Source: Erinaceus europaeus (Eukaryota; Chordata; Mammalia; Eulipotyphla; Erinaceidae). Taken from it: a DNA stretch of 64,000 nucleotides. Below, one piece after another: positions 33,007 through 43,091 of the stretch. A program made the position numbers and the translations under genes. The stretch is taken from contig NC_080168.1 in NCBI RefSeq assembly GCF_950295315.1, positions 73,388,553 to 73,452,552 on the forward strand, read 5' to 3'. A model generated the notes under the pieces. The model did no database searches, had not been told where the DNA came from, and saw only the letters and a list, made by a program, of their open reading frames with translations. How positions within the stretch are numbered: position 1 is the stretch's first letter; the number at the start of each line of letters is the position of its first letter.

Positions 33007-33340
33007 GGGGGGGGGGCAGGTGGTGGCACACTTGGTTGAGCACACATGTGACAATGTGCAAGAATCAGGTTTCAAGCCCTAAATCCCCATCTGCAGATAG
33101 AAAGCTTCACAAGCTGCAGGTGTCCCTCTATCTCTCTCCCTCTCTGTCTCTCGCTTCCTCTCAATTCCTGGCTGTCTCTATCTTCTTCTTCTAGCATTTG
33201 CCCTTCTTCCGTAGCCAGTCGACAGCGTCAGATTGAGCCTGATGTAAAGTTTCGAGACCTCCTTTGAATCTGGAGAGGTGGCAGTCATTGACCATGTGGG
33301 TCATAGTCTGTCTCTATCTAATAAATAGATAAAGTTAATT
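33007..33340 (+). repeat. Type A SINE interrupted by an insert
   Basis: The head is GGCAGGTGGTGGCACACTTGG, with a CCCCATCTGCAGATAG box and a C/T body up to GGCTGTCTCTATCT. It resumes at 33320 with AATAAATAGATAAAG. The 124-bp insert at 33184-33307 lies in the last C/T segment. Confidence 0.8.
33184..33307 (-). mobile_element. Unclassified 124-bp retro-insert
   Basis: It is flanked by the exact 12-bp duplication CTGTCTCTATCT (33172-33183 and 33308-33319) inside a SINE. On the minus strand it ends TAGAAGAAGAA, a short AAG-type tail. The preceding 37 codons are open, with Met near the left edge and a TAG stop just before the tail (key residues ..GGLETLHQAQ.. and ..DWLRKKGK..). I do not recognise the source. 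It could be the 3' end of a non-LTR element or a truncated processed gene copy. Confidence 0.6.
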
Positions 33341-33621
33341 TTAAAAAAAGAATTTGAGCAGTAGATTAAATGTTAACACTGAATGGACTTGTACTTTATT
33401 ATCTAAAATTCTTATATTTTTCCTTCTGGTCAAGTAAGAGTATGACAGTACTGTGTTTTGTAATCTCTAGCCTACACATTGACTGCCTCCAGGCTGCTTG
33501 TCATTTATGGCTTGTGACTATGAACTTTCTTTTGGCACATTTTTCTGTTTTCCCCTTTCAAACTTATTTGTGACTTTCATGTTTACTTGTCCAAACATAT
33601 TTGTCTTCATGTTACTTAAAG

Positions 33622-33744
33622 TGGTGGATGACCAAACAGTCGCCCCTTGTGAACCAGTGAGCCAGTCATTTGAATATGACAGCGCAGAAACAGATGAATC
33701 AAAAGAAGACACTAAAGAGGATGACACCAAAGAGTCCTTACCTG
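33622..33744 (+). CDS. DGKH: DGKH exon: acidic linker
   Basis: This exon has 123 bases (two bases complete Val, one base out). It encodes [20 protein letters not shown] and then a run dominated by Glu, Asp, Lys and Thr ([19 protein letters not shown]). It is low-complexity, probably disordered and a likely casein-kinase-type substrate, by inference. The acceptor is TTACTTAAAG, with few pyrimidines, and the donor is CCTG|GTAAGA. It shows several differences from the remembered human eta exon, as expected for a fast-evolving linker, but keeps the frame. Confidence 0.9.
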
Positions 33745-33989
33745 GTAAGAACCAATGAAATCATTTTGAAATTAAATACAATTTTGCTTTCTGAACCACT
33801 GGATTACTTGTCTTCACTGCTTTCCACATTTGGGGCCAGTTCTAACTGTTGGAACATTTTTCTCTATATTTACTGGGTTTTATGTTCTCTTCCTTAAATT
33901 TGCACCTACATTATAATTGTTAAGTTTTTTATATGGTAGTGTCTATAAGTAACAACTGCTGTTATTTGTATAATGTTTTATGATTTGCT

Positions 33990-34200
33990 TAAAAGCAATT
34001 CCAGGGCCCCCAGGGAAGACTTAGCAAGTAAAGCACACACTTTAACATGTCTGAGGCCCTGGATTTGATCCCCAGCATCACCTGGGAGTATCATGGACAG
34101 CAAGAGGGGGAACTATATAGATGGTAGAGTTGGTGTCTTTTTCTCTGCTGTTTTACTGTCTTTCTCTCTTCCCATCCTTTTTTTCCTCTCAGAAATAAAG
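33990..34200 (+). repeat. SINE, tRNA-like head
   Basis: It has GGGAAGACTTAGCAAGTAAAGCACACAC, CTGGATTTGATCCCCAGCATC and a C/T tail ending AAATAAAGAATAAAA. It resembles the copy at 9376, an older SINE type. Confidence 0.55.
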
Positions 34201-34424
34201 AATAAAAATTGGGCTGAGGATGAGATGTCATGCATGCAAGAGGCCCTAGGTCCATTTTGTTCAGTGCATTAAAAAGTACATTTCATGTACATCGTTTGAT
34301 TATATTAAGATGACTAAAAAAACGTTCACAGTCATATCCAGAGTGCTTTGCTGCAATAAACCCCATCCAGTTGGAGCTTCACCTTCTATTTCCCTTTTCT
34401 TTTTTTCTTTACTTTTTAAAAAAA

Positions 34425-34698
34425 ATTTTTTTAAATATTTTATTTATTCCCTTTTGTTGCCCTTGTTGTTTTATTGTTGTAGTTATTATTGTTGTTGATG
34501 ATTTTGTTGTTGTTGGATAGGACAGAGAGAAATGGAGAGGAGGGGAAGACAGAGGGGGCAGAGAAAGTTAGACACCTGCAGAACTGTGAAGCACTCCCCT
34601 GCAGGTGGGGAGCCAGGGGCTCGAACCAGGATCCTTAGGCCGGTCCTTGTGCTTTGCGCCACCTGCGCTTAACCCGCTGCACTACTGCCTGACTCCCT
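34425..34698 (-). repeat. Type A SINE, nearly full length
   Basis: It has GTTGTTGGATAGGACAGAGAGAA, GGAGCCAGGGGCTCGAACCA and TTGTGCTTTGCGCCACCTGC. The head reaches GCCTGACTCCC at 34698. It abuts the L1 fragment that follows. Confidence 0.88.
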
Positions 34699-34703
34699 AC
34701 TTT

Positions 34704-35445
34704 TTTTTTTTTAAATACCACCTATAAGTGAGATCATCCAGTATTCATCCTTCTCCTCTGGATAATCCCATTTACCACGATTCCTTCAAGTTCCATCCAG
34801 GATGAGGCAAAATCAAATATTTCATCATTTCTTACAGCTGGGTAGTATTCCATTGTATGTATATAACACAACTTTTCTTTACTCATCTGACATTGGGCAT
34901 CTAAATTGCTTCCAGATTTTGGCTATTACAAATTGTGCTGCTATGAGCATAGGTATACATAGGTTTCTTTGTGTGAGTGTTACTTGCTTCCTCTGGATAA
35001 ATCCCCAGGAGAAGAATTACTGGGTCATAGGGTCCATTTCTAACATTCTTAGAAGTTTTCATACTGTTTTCCACAGGGGTTGGACAATTTGCATTTCCAC
35101 TAGATGTGTAGAAGGGTTCCTTTTCCCACACAGTCTTTCCAACAATAGTCATTTCTGTCCATTCTAATGTATGACATTCTCACCAGTGTAAAGTGATATC
35201 CCATTGTTGTCTAGATTTGTATTTCTCTAACAGTCAATGACTGAGCTTTTTTTTTTTTTTTTTTTTTATGTCTATTGGCCACCTGGATATCTCATTTAGT
35301 AAAAATCCTACCCATATCCTCTTTCCATTTTTAATGGGGTTGTTTCTGTTTTATTGTTGTTGTTATGTCTTATGGGCTCTTTATATGCTTAATTGATTCC
35401 TTAACTGTTGATACTTATCTATGAACACTTGTCTTTTTGACTTGG
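34704..35445 (-). repeat. L1 ORF2 3' fragment, antisense
   Basis: Plus-strand landmarks are CACCTATAAGTGAGATCATCC, TATTCCATTGTATGTATATA, TATCCCATTGTTGTCTAGAT and GGCTCTTTATATGC. Coding blocks on the minus strand (PYDPVILLLGIYPEE and others) are broken by stops. A T20 tract at 35248-35268 interrupts it. Confidence 0.85.
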
Positions 35446-35764
35446 ATCCATCACTGCATCCTGCCACAAGCTTTTAAAGTTTGATTCTCTCCTTTCAAAC
35501 TTGCTTCATTTAAAGTTTGATACGCCTGACTTGTATGTTTATTCACTAAGAATATTTACCCAAACTGGGCTGACAATGGTGTCCTAACTGTGTGGTCCTT
35601 CTTCCTATAATGGCCTTTTTTGGAGGGCTGGCTTTTAATCTCCTGTCATTATACTCTGACAAACTTGATACTTCCCTTGTAGAAAATAATAGAAGCTAAG
35701 AAAACAGATGTAGCGCTATAGATAATGCTATTGAAATAGACCTAGATTATAAAGTCTTTAATGG

Positions 35765-36055
35765 TGTAATATTGGTTTTTTTCTATTAATGATTTAATGG
35801 TGGTCTACAAAATTATAAGATTACTGGGTTATAGCCCCACAGTGCACATAGCACCAAAGTTTTGTGCCTCCGCCCTAATAATGACCATCATAGTCTCACA
35901 AAGTCTTAAGAGTTTAATGCTTTCTTTCTTCCTTTCTTTTTGTTCCTACAAGTTCATGTGTTTCATTTTTCTGTATTCCACATATGAAGGAAACCATCTG
36001 GTTGTTGTCTTTTACCTCACTGCTTACTTTACTAAGCATAATCACCTCTAGTTAA
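35765..36055 (-). repeat. L1 3' UTR fragment
   Basis: It has TAATGGTGGTCTACAAAATT, GCACCAAAGTTTTGTGCC, TTCTGTATTCCACATATGAAGG and CTCACTGCTTACTTTACTAAGC. The fragment stops within the ORF2 tail. Confidence 0.65.
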
Positions 36056-37057
36056 TGGTGCAGTACTTGATCTCATTCTGACTAGCAATCCAATTTTGTG
36101 GGAATCACTATTAACAGCAGTGTTTGTTTCTTAAATAGTCATTTTTAAAGCACACTAATTGTATTGTCATTGAATTAATGCGATACTTATGTGAAAGGTA
36201 CAAACAGTAGTGTACTAATATAGTCAATGGATATTATGTTTAAAGGACTCGAGAAACATTGATTTAGTTATCCATAATGGACCATTAATCTTAGTCTCTA
36301 GGATACTTTCTGCTTTTATTCAAGAGATGAGTATCAGTTGTTTTTACTAGGAATTAGCTCCAGACCCTAATCTGTCAAATATCAGTGTGACTGTCATGCT
36401 TTTTTTTTCAGTGTAACTGAACTGTTTTTAAGCAGAGAGAAGAGAGTGTAAGATTAATATAGTTAAGTTTGTAATTTGTCTCAGGGACAGTAAAGATAAT
36501 TAAATTTTAGAGTATTTTTAAATTGAGTTTGAGGATTGATGTTTTTTAAACACCTGCCAAAAGCTCTTAAATTAGTTAGATACTATTGGCTGTTCGTTAA
36601 ATTGCCCCAGTTTAGGTAGAAATGAATCTCTTTTGTTTACTTTGAGATTGATACTGTTTTTCAGTGTATTAAATTATTATTATTATTATCCCTGTTATTA
36701 TTTTGCCACCAGGGTTATCCCAGGGCTCTGCTCAGTTTTCCTTTTTTTTTTCTCTTTGTTTTATTTGGCTTAACCATTGTATATAGTGTTTTATAAAGTC
36801 TTTCTCTCAGTACTTTTCAATCCACTGATCACTCTTGCCTGGATTGACTTGTGTCTAAGTAAGGTACTTAGAGTTCACAGATGCAGAAATTAGCAGTTGT
36901 TTCAATGCTGTCTCAATCTCTGAGTTGAAGCACAGTGGCTATTAAAAACCCTTTGTTCTTTTTCTTCCCAGTAGGCTATGGGAGCCTGAGGGCTTTTTAA
37001 CTATAAGTAGGTTTTTTAGCTTAATCATTCACTCCTGACCAAGAGATAAAGCAGAGT
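36056..37057. other. Mostly unique intron sequence
   Basis: A short minus type A piece lies at 36672-36745 (TTTTGCCACCAGGGTTATCC) next to (TTA)n. Nothing else is recognised. Confidence 0.4.
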
Positions 37058-37175
37058 AAGGGAGAGATAGCACAGTGGTTTTGCAAAGAGACCCCACACC
37101 TCAAGTATCCAAAGCCCCAGGCTCAATTCAGCTGCTCTGCCAACAACCAGAACCAAGCTGGGCAGCACTGTTTGG
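37058..37175 (+). repeat. Type B SINE
   Basis: It has GAGAGATAGCACAGTGGTTTTGCAAAGAGACC, AAAGCCCCAGGCTCAATTCA and AAGCTGGGCAGCACTG. Confidence 0.65.
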
Positions 37176-37189
37176 CCCTGTCAGTTTCT

Positions 37190-37700
37190 AAACAATTCCC
37201 ATTTATAGTCTGTGGGTTCTGAGGCAATTATTCACTGTGTACTCATGAGGAGAATAATGTGGAAAGGCTCCCACTTATACAGCCCCACCTCTAGACCACC
37301 AGAGATGGTAGATCTTCTCTTGAGTTTCCTGGTCAGTTCTCTGCCCCAGATGTCAGTACAAGGCCTCCCCACTGCTGCTCCAGCCTCCGAGGGGAAGTAG
37401 CAATGGAGACTTACAGTTGCATTTGGTGAGCCTTAGGGGAATCCTCTCCTCCCTTCAGCAGTCTTTTACAGACTGCTGAAAAACAGACTGGAGGTGGCTC
37501 CTCAACTGGTAAACTGCTGGACTGTTACCGGCTGTTCAGGAATAGATATGGACTTTAGTCCCAGGAATCTGTCCTTAGGCTCCTCTCTGTCCATGAACCA
37601 CATGTTTGTCTTGTTGCAGACTCAGGTGATCTTTGATATTCCTGGTTGAACATGGAGAGAAGAGGAGAGAAATGCAGCTGCTGCTACTATGTAGCCCTGC
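37190..37700. other. Unclassified intron block
   Basis: This is a comparatively GC-rich segment (GCTCCCACTTATACAGCCCC, GCCTCCCCACTGCTGCTCC) with GGAGGTGGCTCCTCAACTGG near 37490, which resembles a SINE head. It could be an old LTR or MER-type repeat. No coding exon with splice sites is evident. Confidence 0.3.
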
Positions 37701-37717
37701 CTCCAGAAGGCCTCTTC

Positions 37718-38367
37718 TGTTTTTTTTTTTGATAGGACAGAGAGAGGTTGAGGAGGATAGGGGAGATAGGGAGACAGAGAGACACCTGCAAGTCTCTTTC
37801 ACCATTTGTGAAGGTTCCCCCTGCAGGTAGGGAGTGGGGGCTGGAACCTGGTTCCTTGTGCGTGGTAACGTGTGCGCTCAACCAGATGCGTCATTGACCC
37901 CCTTAAACTTTTTTTTAGATAGAGACACACACGTGCACACGCACACATACACACGCAGCAGCAGCAGCAGCAGCAGCAAGCTTTCTTCAATGAAGTAGGA
38001 ACTAGGCTAGAACCTGAGTTGTGCACATGGCACAACAGCACACTATCCAAGTGAGCTATTTCACTGGACCCAGTGTGTTGAGTTTTTATGAGTATGTTAA
38101 TAGATTTATTTTGGGGAGGCAATCATTGCTTTCAACAAAGGAGAAGTACAAGAAAAGAATGTTTTCATTTGAACAAATACTATTATTTTTTCCACTTACA
38201 AAAGAAAACATTGGGCTGGCAAAATAGCTCACTTGGATAGTGTGCTCTGGCATGTTAATAACCCATGTTAACGCCCAGTCCCCACCATATTGAAGAAAAC
38301 TTCTGTTACCATCTCTTTCACTCTCTGTGTCTTTCTGCCTTTCGGTCTCTATCTGAAGGAAGTAAAT
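37718..38367. repeat. Cluster: type A and two type D SINEs
   Basis: Type A minus lies at 37718-37903 (GCAGGTAGGGAGTGGGGGCT). Type D minus at 37906-38071 contains (GCA)8 at 37955-37978 and ends GAGCTATTTCACTGGACCC. Type D plus lies at 38211-38367 (AATAGCTCACTTGGATAGTG). Confidence 0.75.
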
Positions 38368-38499
38368 GTTTTATATACCAGCTGTAGTAATAATGTTAAT
38401 TAAATGTGAAAATTCACTCAACAGTTATGTTGAAAGAATTACATTGGTGGCACATATTATATATGTATAATACATTTCTCATTTTAAAAAATCTTCAGT

Positions 38500-38712
38500 T
38501 TTTTTTTTTTTTTTTTTTACCATTACCCAGGCCTCCCTCCTCTGGGCTGACTTTTTCAAATAGAAAGAGAGGTAAAGACACAGAACGAAAGAGACAGAGA
38601 GGTATAGTACCGAAACTTCCTCCAGTCGGTGCTGTAGGGGGTGGGCTTGAGCCTGGGTGGCATGCATGGCAAGACAAATGCACTATCCAGGTGACCTGTT
38701 TTGTCAACCCTA
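38500..38712 (-). repeat. SINE, type D-like
   Basis: After a T19 run: TTTTTCAAATAGAAAGAGAGG, AACTTCCTCCAGTCGGTGCT and CCAGGTGACCTGTTTTGTCAACCC. It is the same family as 1225 and 13848. Confidence 0.65.
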
Positions 38713-38886
38713 GAATTTCTGCTAATTCTAAAATACAGGTCAGTCACATTCAAAGGTCATTTATGTCATTTCATTGTAACAGACATCTATTTTCTACTGG
38801 TCTCTATTTAAGATGAGAGATTAAGGAGCGTGCCTGTGGCAGAATCCCCTCCCTCCAAGAAACAGGGGAAAAATGAAAAGGACATG

Positions 38887-39203
38887 CTGGGGTAGGGAGG
38901 TAGTGCAGGGGGTTAAGCGCAATGGCGCAAAGCGCAAGGACTGGTGTAAGGATACGGGTTTGAGCCCCTGGCTCCCCACCTGCTGGGGGTCGCTTCATCA
39001 ATGATGAAGTGGGTCTGCAGGTGTCTGTCATTGTCTCCCCATCTCTGTCTTCCCCATCTCTCTTGATTTCTCTCTGTCCTATCCAATAACAATGACAATA
39101 ATAATAACTACAACAACAATAAACAACAAGGGCAACAAATGGGAAAAAAATAGCCTCCAGGAGCAGTGGGTTCGCAGGCCCCAGAAATAAACCTGGAGGC
39201 AAA
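38887..39203 (+). repeat. Type A SINE with target duplication
   Basis: The head is GGGGTAGGGAGGTAGTGCAGG, with GGCGCAAAGCGCAAGGACTG and the 3' end CAGAAATAAACCTGGAGGC. GAAAAGGACATG (38875-38886) and GAAAAGGAGATG (39204-39215) flank it, 11 of 12 identical. Confidence 0.88.
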
Positions 39204-39362
39204 GAAAAGGAGATGGGAACAGAAGAGTTAAAATCAAAATAACATATCCAGTTCTACTGGTTAATTTAAACACGCCTCACATTTTACATCCTGAATGTAT
39301 AGGGACTGACATGTTTCTTAGCTTTATCATTACCTCTTTCAAATCTGAACTTTTGTCAACAG

Positions 39363-39482
39363 TTAAGACTGCACCTCGGTCTCCAGATGGCCGAGCTGGC
39401 CGTCCACAACCTGACCCAGGCCCTGGGCCAGTGATGGCAAAAGAGAACCTTCCCGTGCTTAACACCCGCATCATCTGCCCAG
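39363..39482 (+). CDS. DGKH: DGKH exon: proline/glycine-rich linker end
   Basis: This exon has 120 bases (two bases complete Val, one base of Gly out). It encodes [20 protein letters not shown], a short Pro/Gly run, and then the conserved [14 protein letters not shown]. The PRSPD motif is a plausible proline-directed or 14-3-3-type phosphosite, by inference. The Pro/Gly-rich middle appears a few residues shorter than the human eta exon as I recall it, suggesting a small in-frame deletion in this lineage. The acceptor is TTGTCAACAG and the donor is CCAG|GTAGGA. It is GC-rich compared with the flanking introns. Confidence 0.9.
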
Positions 39483-39520
39483 GTAGGACAGACCAGAGTC
39501 AGAGGGCATTTGCAAGCTTT

Positions 39521-39570
39521 CCGTGCATGCGTGCGTGCGTGCGTGCGTGCGTGTGTGTGTGTGTGTGTGT
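39521..39570. repeat. (GTGC)n/(GT)n microsatellite
   Basis: Tandem GTGC/GCGT units run into GTGTGTGT, starting 39 bp after the exon end. Length is likely polymorphic. Confidence 0.9.
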
Positions 39571-39592
39571 TTATCCAATAGCATATTATTCT

Positions 39593-40060
39593 TTTATTTA
39601 TATTTTAAGGTGTTTATTTTGTATTGAGAGGGAAAGGGCAAACAGAGGGAGAAAGAAGGACACCTTCACTGCTGTGAAGCTTACCCCCTACAGGTGGGAA
39701 CTGGCTTGAACTCAGGTCCTTGAGCACTGTAACGTGTTTACTTAACCAAGTGTACCACCAGAAGGCCCCTGCATGGTTTTATTTAAAAGCAGCATTGGAA
39801 AGAAATTGGAGGCTCAAGCTCCTGCTCCCCATTTGTGGGGAGGAGGAGTGGGAAAAGGGGCACTTTATGAGTGGTGAAGCAGGTCTCCAGGTATCTAATT
39901 TTCTCTTTCCCTATTTCCTTCTCTGCTCTCAATTTGTCTCTATCCTATAAAATAAAATATTAGAAAGGAAAAAATAGTTGCTGGAATAGTGGATTTGTAG
40001 TACCAGCACCAAGCCCTACCAGTACCAGCACCTTCAGCTAACCCTGAAGGCAAGAATAGA
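39593..40060. repeat. Two type A SINEs
   Basis: A minus copy lies at 39593-39768 (ACAGGTGGGAACTGGCTTGA). A head-truncated plus copy lies at about 39800-40060 (GAGTGGTGAAGCAGGTCTCC, TAACCCTGAAGGCAAGAAT). Confidence 0.65.
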
Positions 40061-40287
40061 AAAAAGAAGAAAAATTGGAGAGTGTACCCTTGTGGTAAGA
40101 TACACCTCTGATCTCTGGGCCAGGCCAGCACCATGATTCATCTTTAAGGGGCCGTGGGGGAGACATTCCATATTCTTTATTTTATTGGGATGGGGAAATA
40201 ACATCATTTCTGGTTGGAAACAAAAGACCAGTTGCATCATTCTGTGTACTGACTGTGCATGTCTGTACACTCAGAAAAGTGCTCCTA

Positions 40288-40608
40288 GGGCCCAGCTCTG
40301 GGACGCCAGGTCAAGTGCACACTTTACCATGCACAAGAACCCAGATTCCAGCCCCCATTCACTTCCCACCTGCAGGGGAAAAGCTTTACGAGCTGTGAAG
40401 CAGTGCTACAGGTGTCTGTCTTTCTCCCTCTCTGTCTCCCCCTCCCCTCACAATTTCTCTCTGCCATATCGAATAAAAAGAGAGAGGTGGGGCAGGGGGA
40501 AGGAAGGTGGATAGGAAGAAAGAAAACAAAAGAATGACTGCTGGGAACATTGGTTTGTTGTGTAGTCACAAAGCCCCAGTAATGATCCTGGTGGCAATAA
40601 AATAAAGT
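40288..40608 (+). repeat. Type A SINE
   Basis: The head is diverged (GGGCCCAGCTCTGGGACGCC), with a TTCACTTCCCACCTGCAGG box, a C/T body, ACTGCTGGGAACATTGG and the 3' end AGCCCCAGTAATGATCCTGG. Confidence 0.7.
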
Positions 40609-40724
40609 AAAGTCCTAAAAATAAATGTTCCTGTAGGAAAATGTTCCTGGAACTTTCATCAGCCATAATCCAGAATGGGGGACTTAAATATCTAAGTATC
40701 ACCTGTGAGCACTTCTTTAAAAAA

Positions 40725-40910
40725 ATTATTGAGTATTTATTATGCTCTATATACTTTCCTTGTGTTAACTTGATGTAACAATCCAGTTAAATATACCATT
40801 ATTCTTACTATTTATTATCATTGTTAATATTATTACACAATGCACAGAGTAAGGAAATTGGAGATAAAGTAGCTAGATAGCTAAATTTCCATCACCAACT
40901 AAGAAGTAAA
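40725..40910 (-). repeat. MIR remnant
   Basis: TTATTGAGTATTTATTATGCTCTATATACTTTCC and ATACCATTATTCTTACTATT follow the minus-strand MIR consensus (ATTGAGCGCTTACTATGTGCC). It is old and diverged. Confidence 0.55.
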
Positions 40911-41009
40911 GGTATTCTGAACATTATAGCTTCACATCTGACTTTCAGAAATTGAGTGAGTGAGTGAGTGAAGAGCATTACTTAGCTATATCATATATAT
41001 ATATACATG

Positions 41010-41287
41010 ATATAGACAAGACCATAGGATAAGAGGGGTACAGTTCCATATAATTCCCATCACCAGCACCCCTGAAAGCTTTCCTATTGTTTATCCCTCT
41101 GGAAGTATGGACCCAAGATCATTATGGGGTAGAGAAGCTGGAAGGTCTGGCTTCTGTAATTGCTTCCCTGTTGAACATGGGCATTGGCAGCTAGTCCATA
41201 CTCCCAGCTTGTCTCTCTTTTTCCCTAGTGGGGCAGGGCTCTGGGGAGGCAGGGATCAGTCCAAGTTTAACTTGTGTTTTCCCTTTC
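41010..41287 (-). repeat. Retroposon X fragment
   Basis: It has AAGACCATAGGATAAGAGGG, CCCTCTGGAAGTATGGACCC and GCTGGAAGGTCTGGCTTCTG, with GGCATTGGCAGCTAGTCC. It is cut off by the SINE that follows. Confidence 0.8.
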
Positions 41288-42060
41288 TGTCCTTGTTTCT
41301 TTTCTCTTCTTATTTGATAGGGAAGAAGAAATTGAGAGAGATGGGTATGTAGAGAGAAAGGATGAGAGAGACATCTGTAGACATCTGTAGTTTCATTGCT
41401 CATGAAACTTCCCCCTGCTGGTGGGGACTGTAGGCTTGAAAATCTGTCTGTCCTTATTTCTTAAATTTTGCCTGTGAGATAATCCTATGTTCGTCCTTCT
41501 CATTTTGGCTTATCTCTCTTAACAGGATTCTTTCAGGCTCTATCTAAGATAAGGCTACAGCAGTGCTAAGGATGAAAATAAAAACTATGAATGATTATAG
41601 TTAAATGAATGAATGTGTCAAAAACTGAATTGCCCATCTTTATAAACTGGGAAAGAAAACACAAAATAAGCAATAAGAAGGATATAATAAAAGATCAGAG
41701 TGTCAGTAAATTAAGTGGAGACTATAAAACAGTACAAGAAATCAATGAAACTAATGCTGGTTCTGTGAACAGTTAAACAAAATGGACACACAAAAAAAAT
41801 TTTTTTTAATTAGAATGGGAAGACTTTTAGCTAGATTGACCAAGGAATGAGAAAAAATGAAATTGTTGAAGTCAGAAATGAAATGGGAGATAGAACAGAT
41901 TGTTAGCAGAACATTGCAAAAAAAAAAAAAAAAAGAAAGAAAGAAAGAAAGAAAGAAAGAAACCTGCATATCAACAGCTAAGATGACCTGACTAAAATGG
42001 AGAACTTCCTGCAAGTTATGGAATCTTTACATTACTGAACTGGGAAGTGAGAATCTGTCA
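41288..42060. repeat. SINE and L1 pieces
   Basis: A minus type A SINE lies at 41288-41440. An antisense L1 ORF2 tail lies at 41448-41562 (GGCTTATCTCTCTTAACAGG). From about 41640 to 42060 there is a plus-strand internal L1 ORF2 piece (CAAGAAATCAATGAAACTAATGCTGG) broken by a T8 run, and by A18 plus (GAAA)n at 41918-41962. Confidence 0.65.
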
Positions 42061-42112
42061 GAGAGGAGCTAGTTGCTACCTTACCAGCTTCAGTGTTTAT
42101 GACACATAGATG

Positions 42113-42442
42113 CTATTTTTTTTTTTTTTGGCTTCCAGGGTTATTGCTGGGGCTCAGTGCCTGCACTACCTTTCCCCCTCTGTTGCCCTTGTTGTCCATT
42201 GTCACTATTATTATTGTTACTGTTGTTGTTATGGCTGTTGTTGTTGGATAAGACAGAGAGAAATTGAGGGAGGAGGGGAAAACAGAGAGAGGGAGAGAAA
42301 GATAAACACCTGCAGACATGCTACACCGCTTGTGAAGCTACCCTCCTAAAGGTAGGGAGCTGAGGGCCTGAACCAGGATCCTTATGGCGGTCCCTGCACT
42401 TCGTGCCATGTGTGCTCAATTGCTGTCCCACTGCCCGACCCC
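42113..42442 (-). repeat. Type A SINE, full length
   Basis: It has GGGTTATTGCTGGGGCTCAG, GGATAAGACAGAGAGAAATTG, a TTCGTGCCATGTGTGC tRNA-like end and CACTGCCCGACCCCC. It ends 199 bp before the next exon. Confidence 0.85.
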
Positions 42443-42640
42443 CAAGATCATTATTTCCCCCCTGTGTTTAGCACTGTCCTCATAGAGTTCTGACAGTTGA
42501 AAAGAGCAGGCAGTGAAGAAGCAGCTTTGAGAGCAAGATGTCTGAGACTAAGTCTGGGAACAAAAGACTGGTTTGTTCTGTTGGGCTTTGTTTCTCCTTT
42601 CTTAACTTGCGATTTTTTGTGTGTTTGCTTTTCTGATCAG

Positions 42641-42758
42641 GTTTAAGAGCAGGACTCGCTGCCTCCATTGCTGGGAGCTCCATTATCAACAAAATGCTGC
42701 TTGCAAACATTGATCCTTTCGGTGCCACACCTTTCATTGACCCTGATCCCGACACCGT
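42641..42758 (+). CDS. DGKH: DGKH exon: approach to accessory domain
   Basis: This exon has 118 bases (two bases complete Gly, two bases of Val out). It encodes [20 protein letters not shown], a small-residue helix, followed by [19 protein letters not shown]. This block directly precedes DAGKa and is nearly invariant against the remembered eta sequence. The helix is not long or hydrophobic enough to call a membrane segment. The acceptor is TTTTCTGATCAG and the donor is CCGT|GTAAGA. Confidence 0.93.
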
Positions 42759-42962
42759 GTAAGAAAGTACCTTGACAAATCTCTAGTTTCACCTCTCCTT
42801 ATCTCTGTTTTTATACTAACAGTAACATTTCACATGGACACAGTCAAATCTGGTTTCACATACACAAAGGATAATCAAGAAATCTTGAAAGTTGCTCATT
42901 CTGAGCCCACTGACCCATTTGAAATGTGGTGGTTTTCCTGATTTCTTACCTGTCCAGTGAGA

Positions 42963-42968
42963 ATGTAT

Positions 42969-43003
<35 letters not shown>

Positions 43004-43090
43004 TTATTTCCAGAGCACTGCTCAGCTTTGGCTTATTATGGTAGTGCAGGGGATTGAACCTGGAGCTTCAAAGCCTCAGGCATGAGAATC
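42963..43090 (-). repeat. Type B SINE with (TTTA)n tail
   Basis: (ATTT)10 at 42966-43006 is the tail side. TTCCAGAGCACTGCTCAGCT and GGGGATTGAACCTGGAGCTTC complete a minus type B copy truncated before its head. Confidence 0.75.
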
Positions 43091-43091
43091 T

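Noticed and set aside
37955..37978. (GCA)8 as a coding triplet expansion
   Set aside because: It lies within an antisense SINE in an intron. It is short and non-coding.
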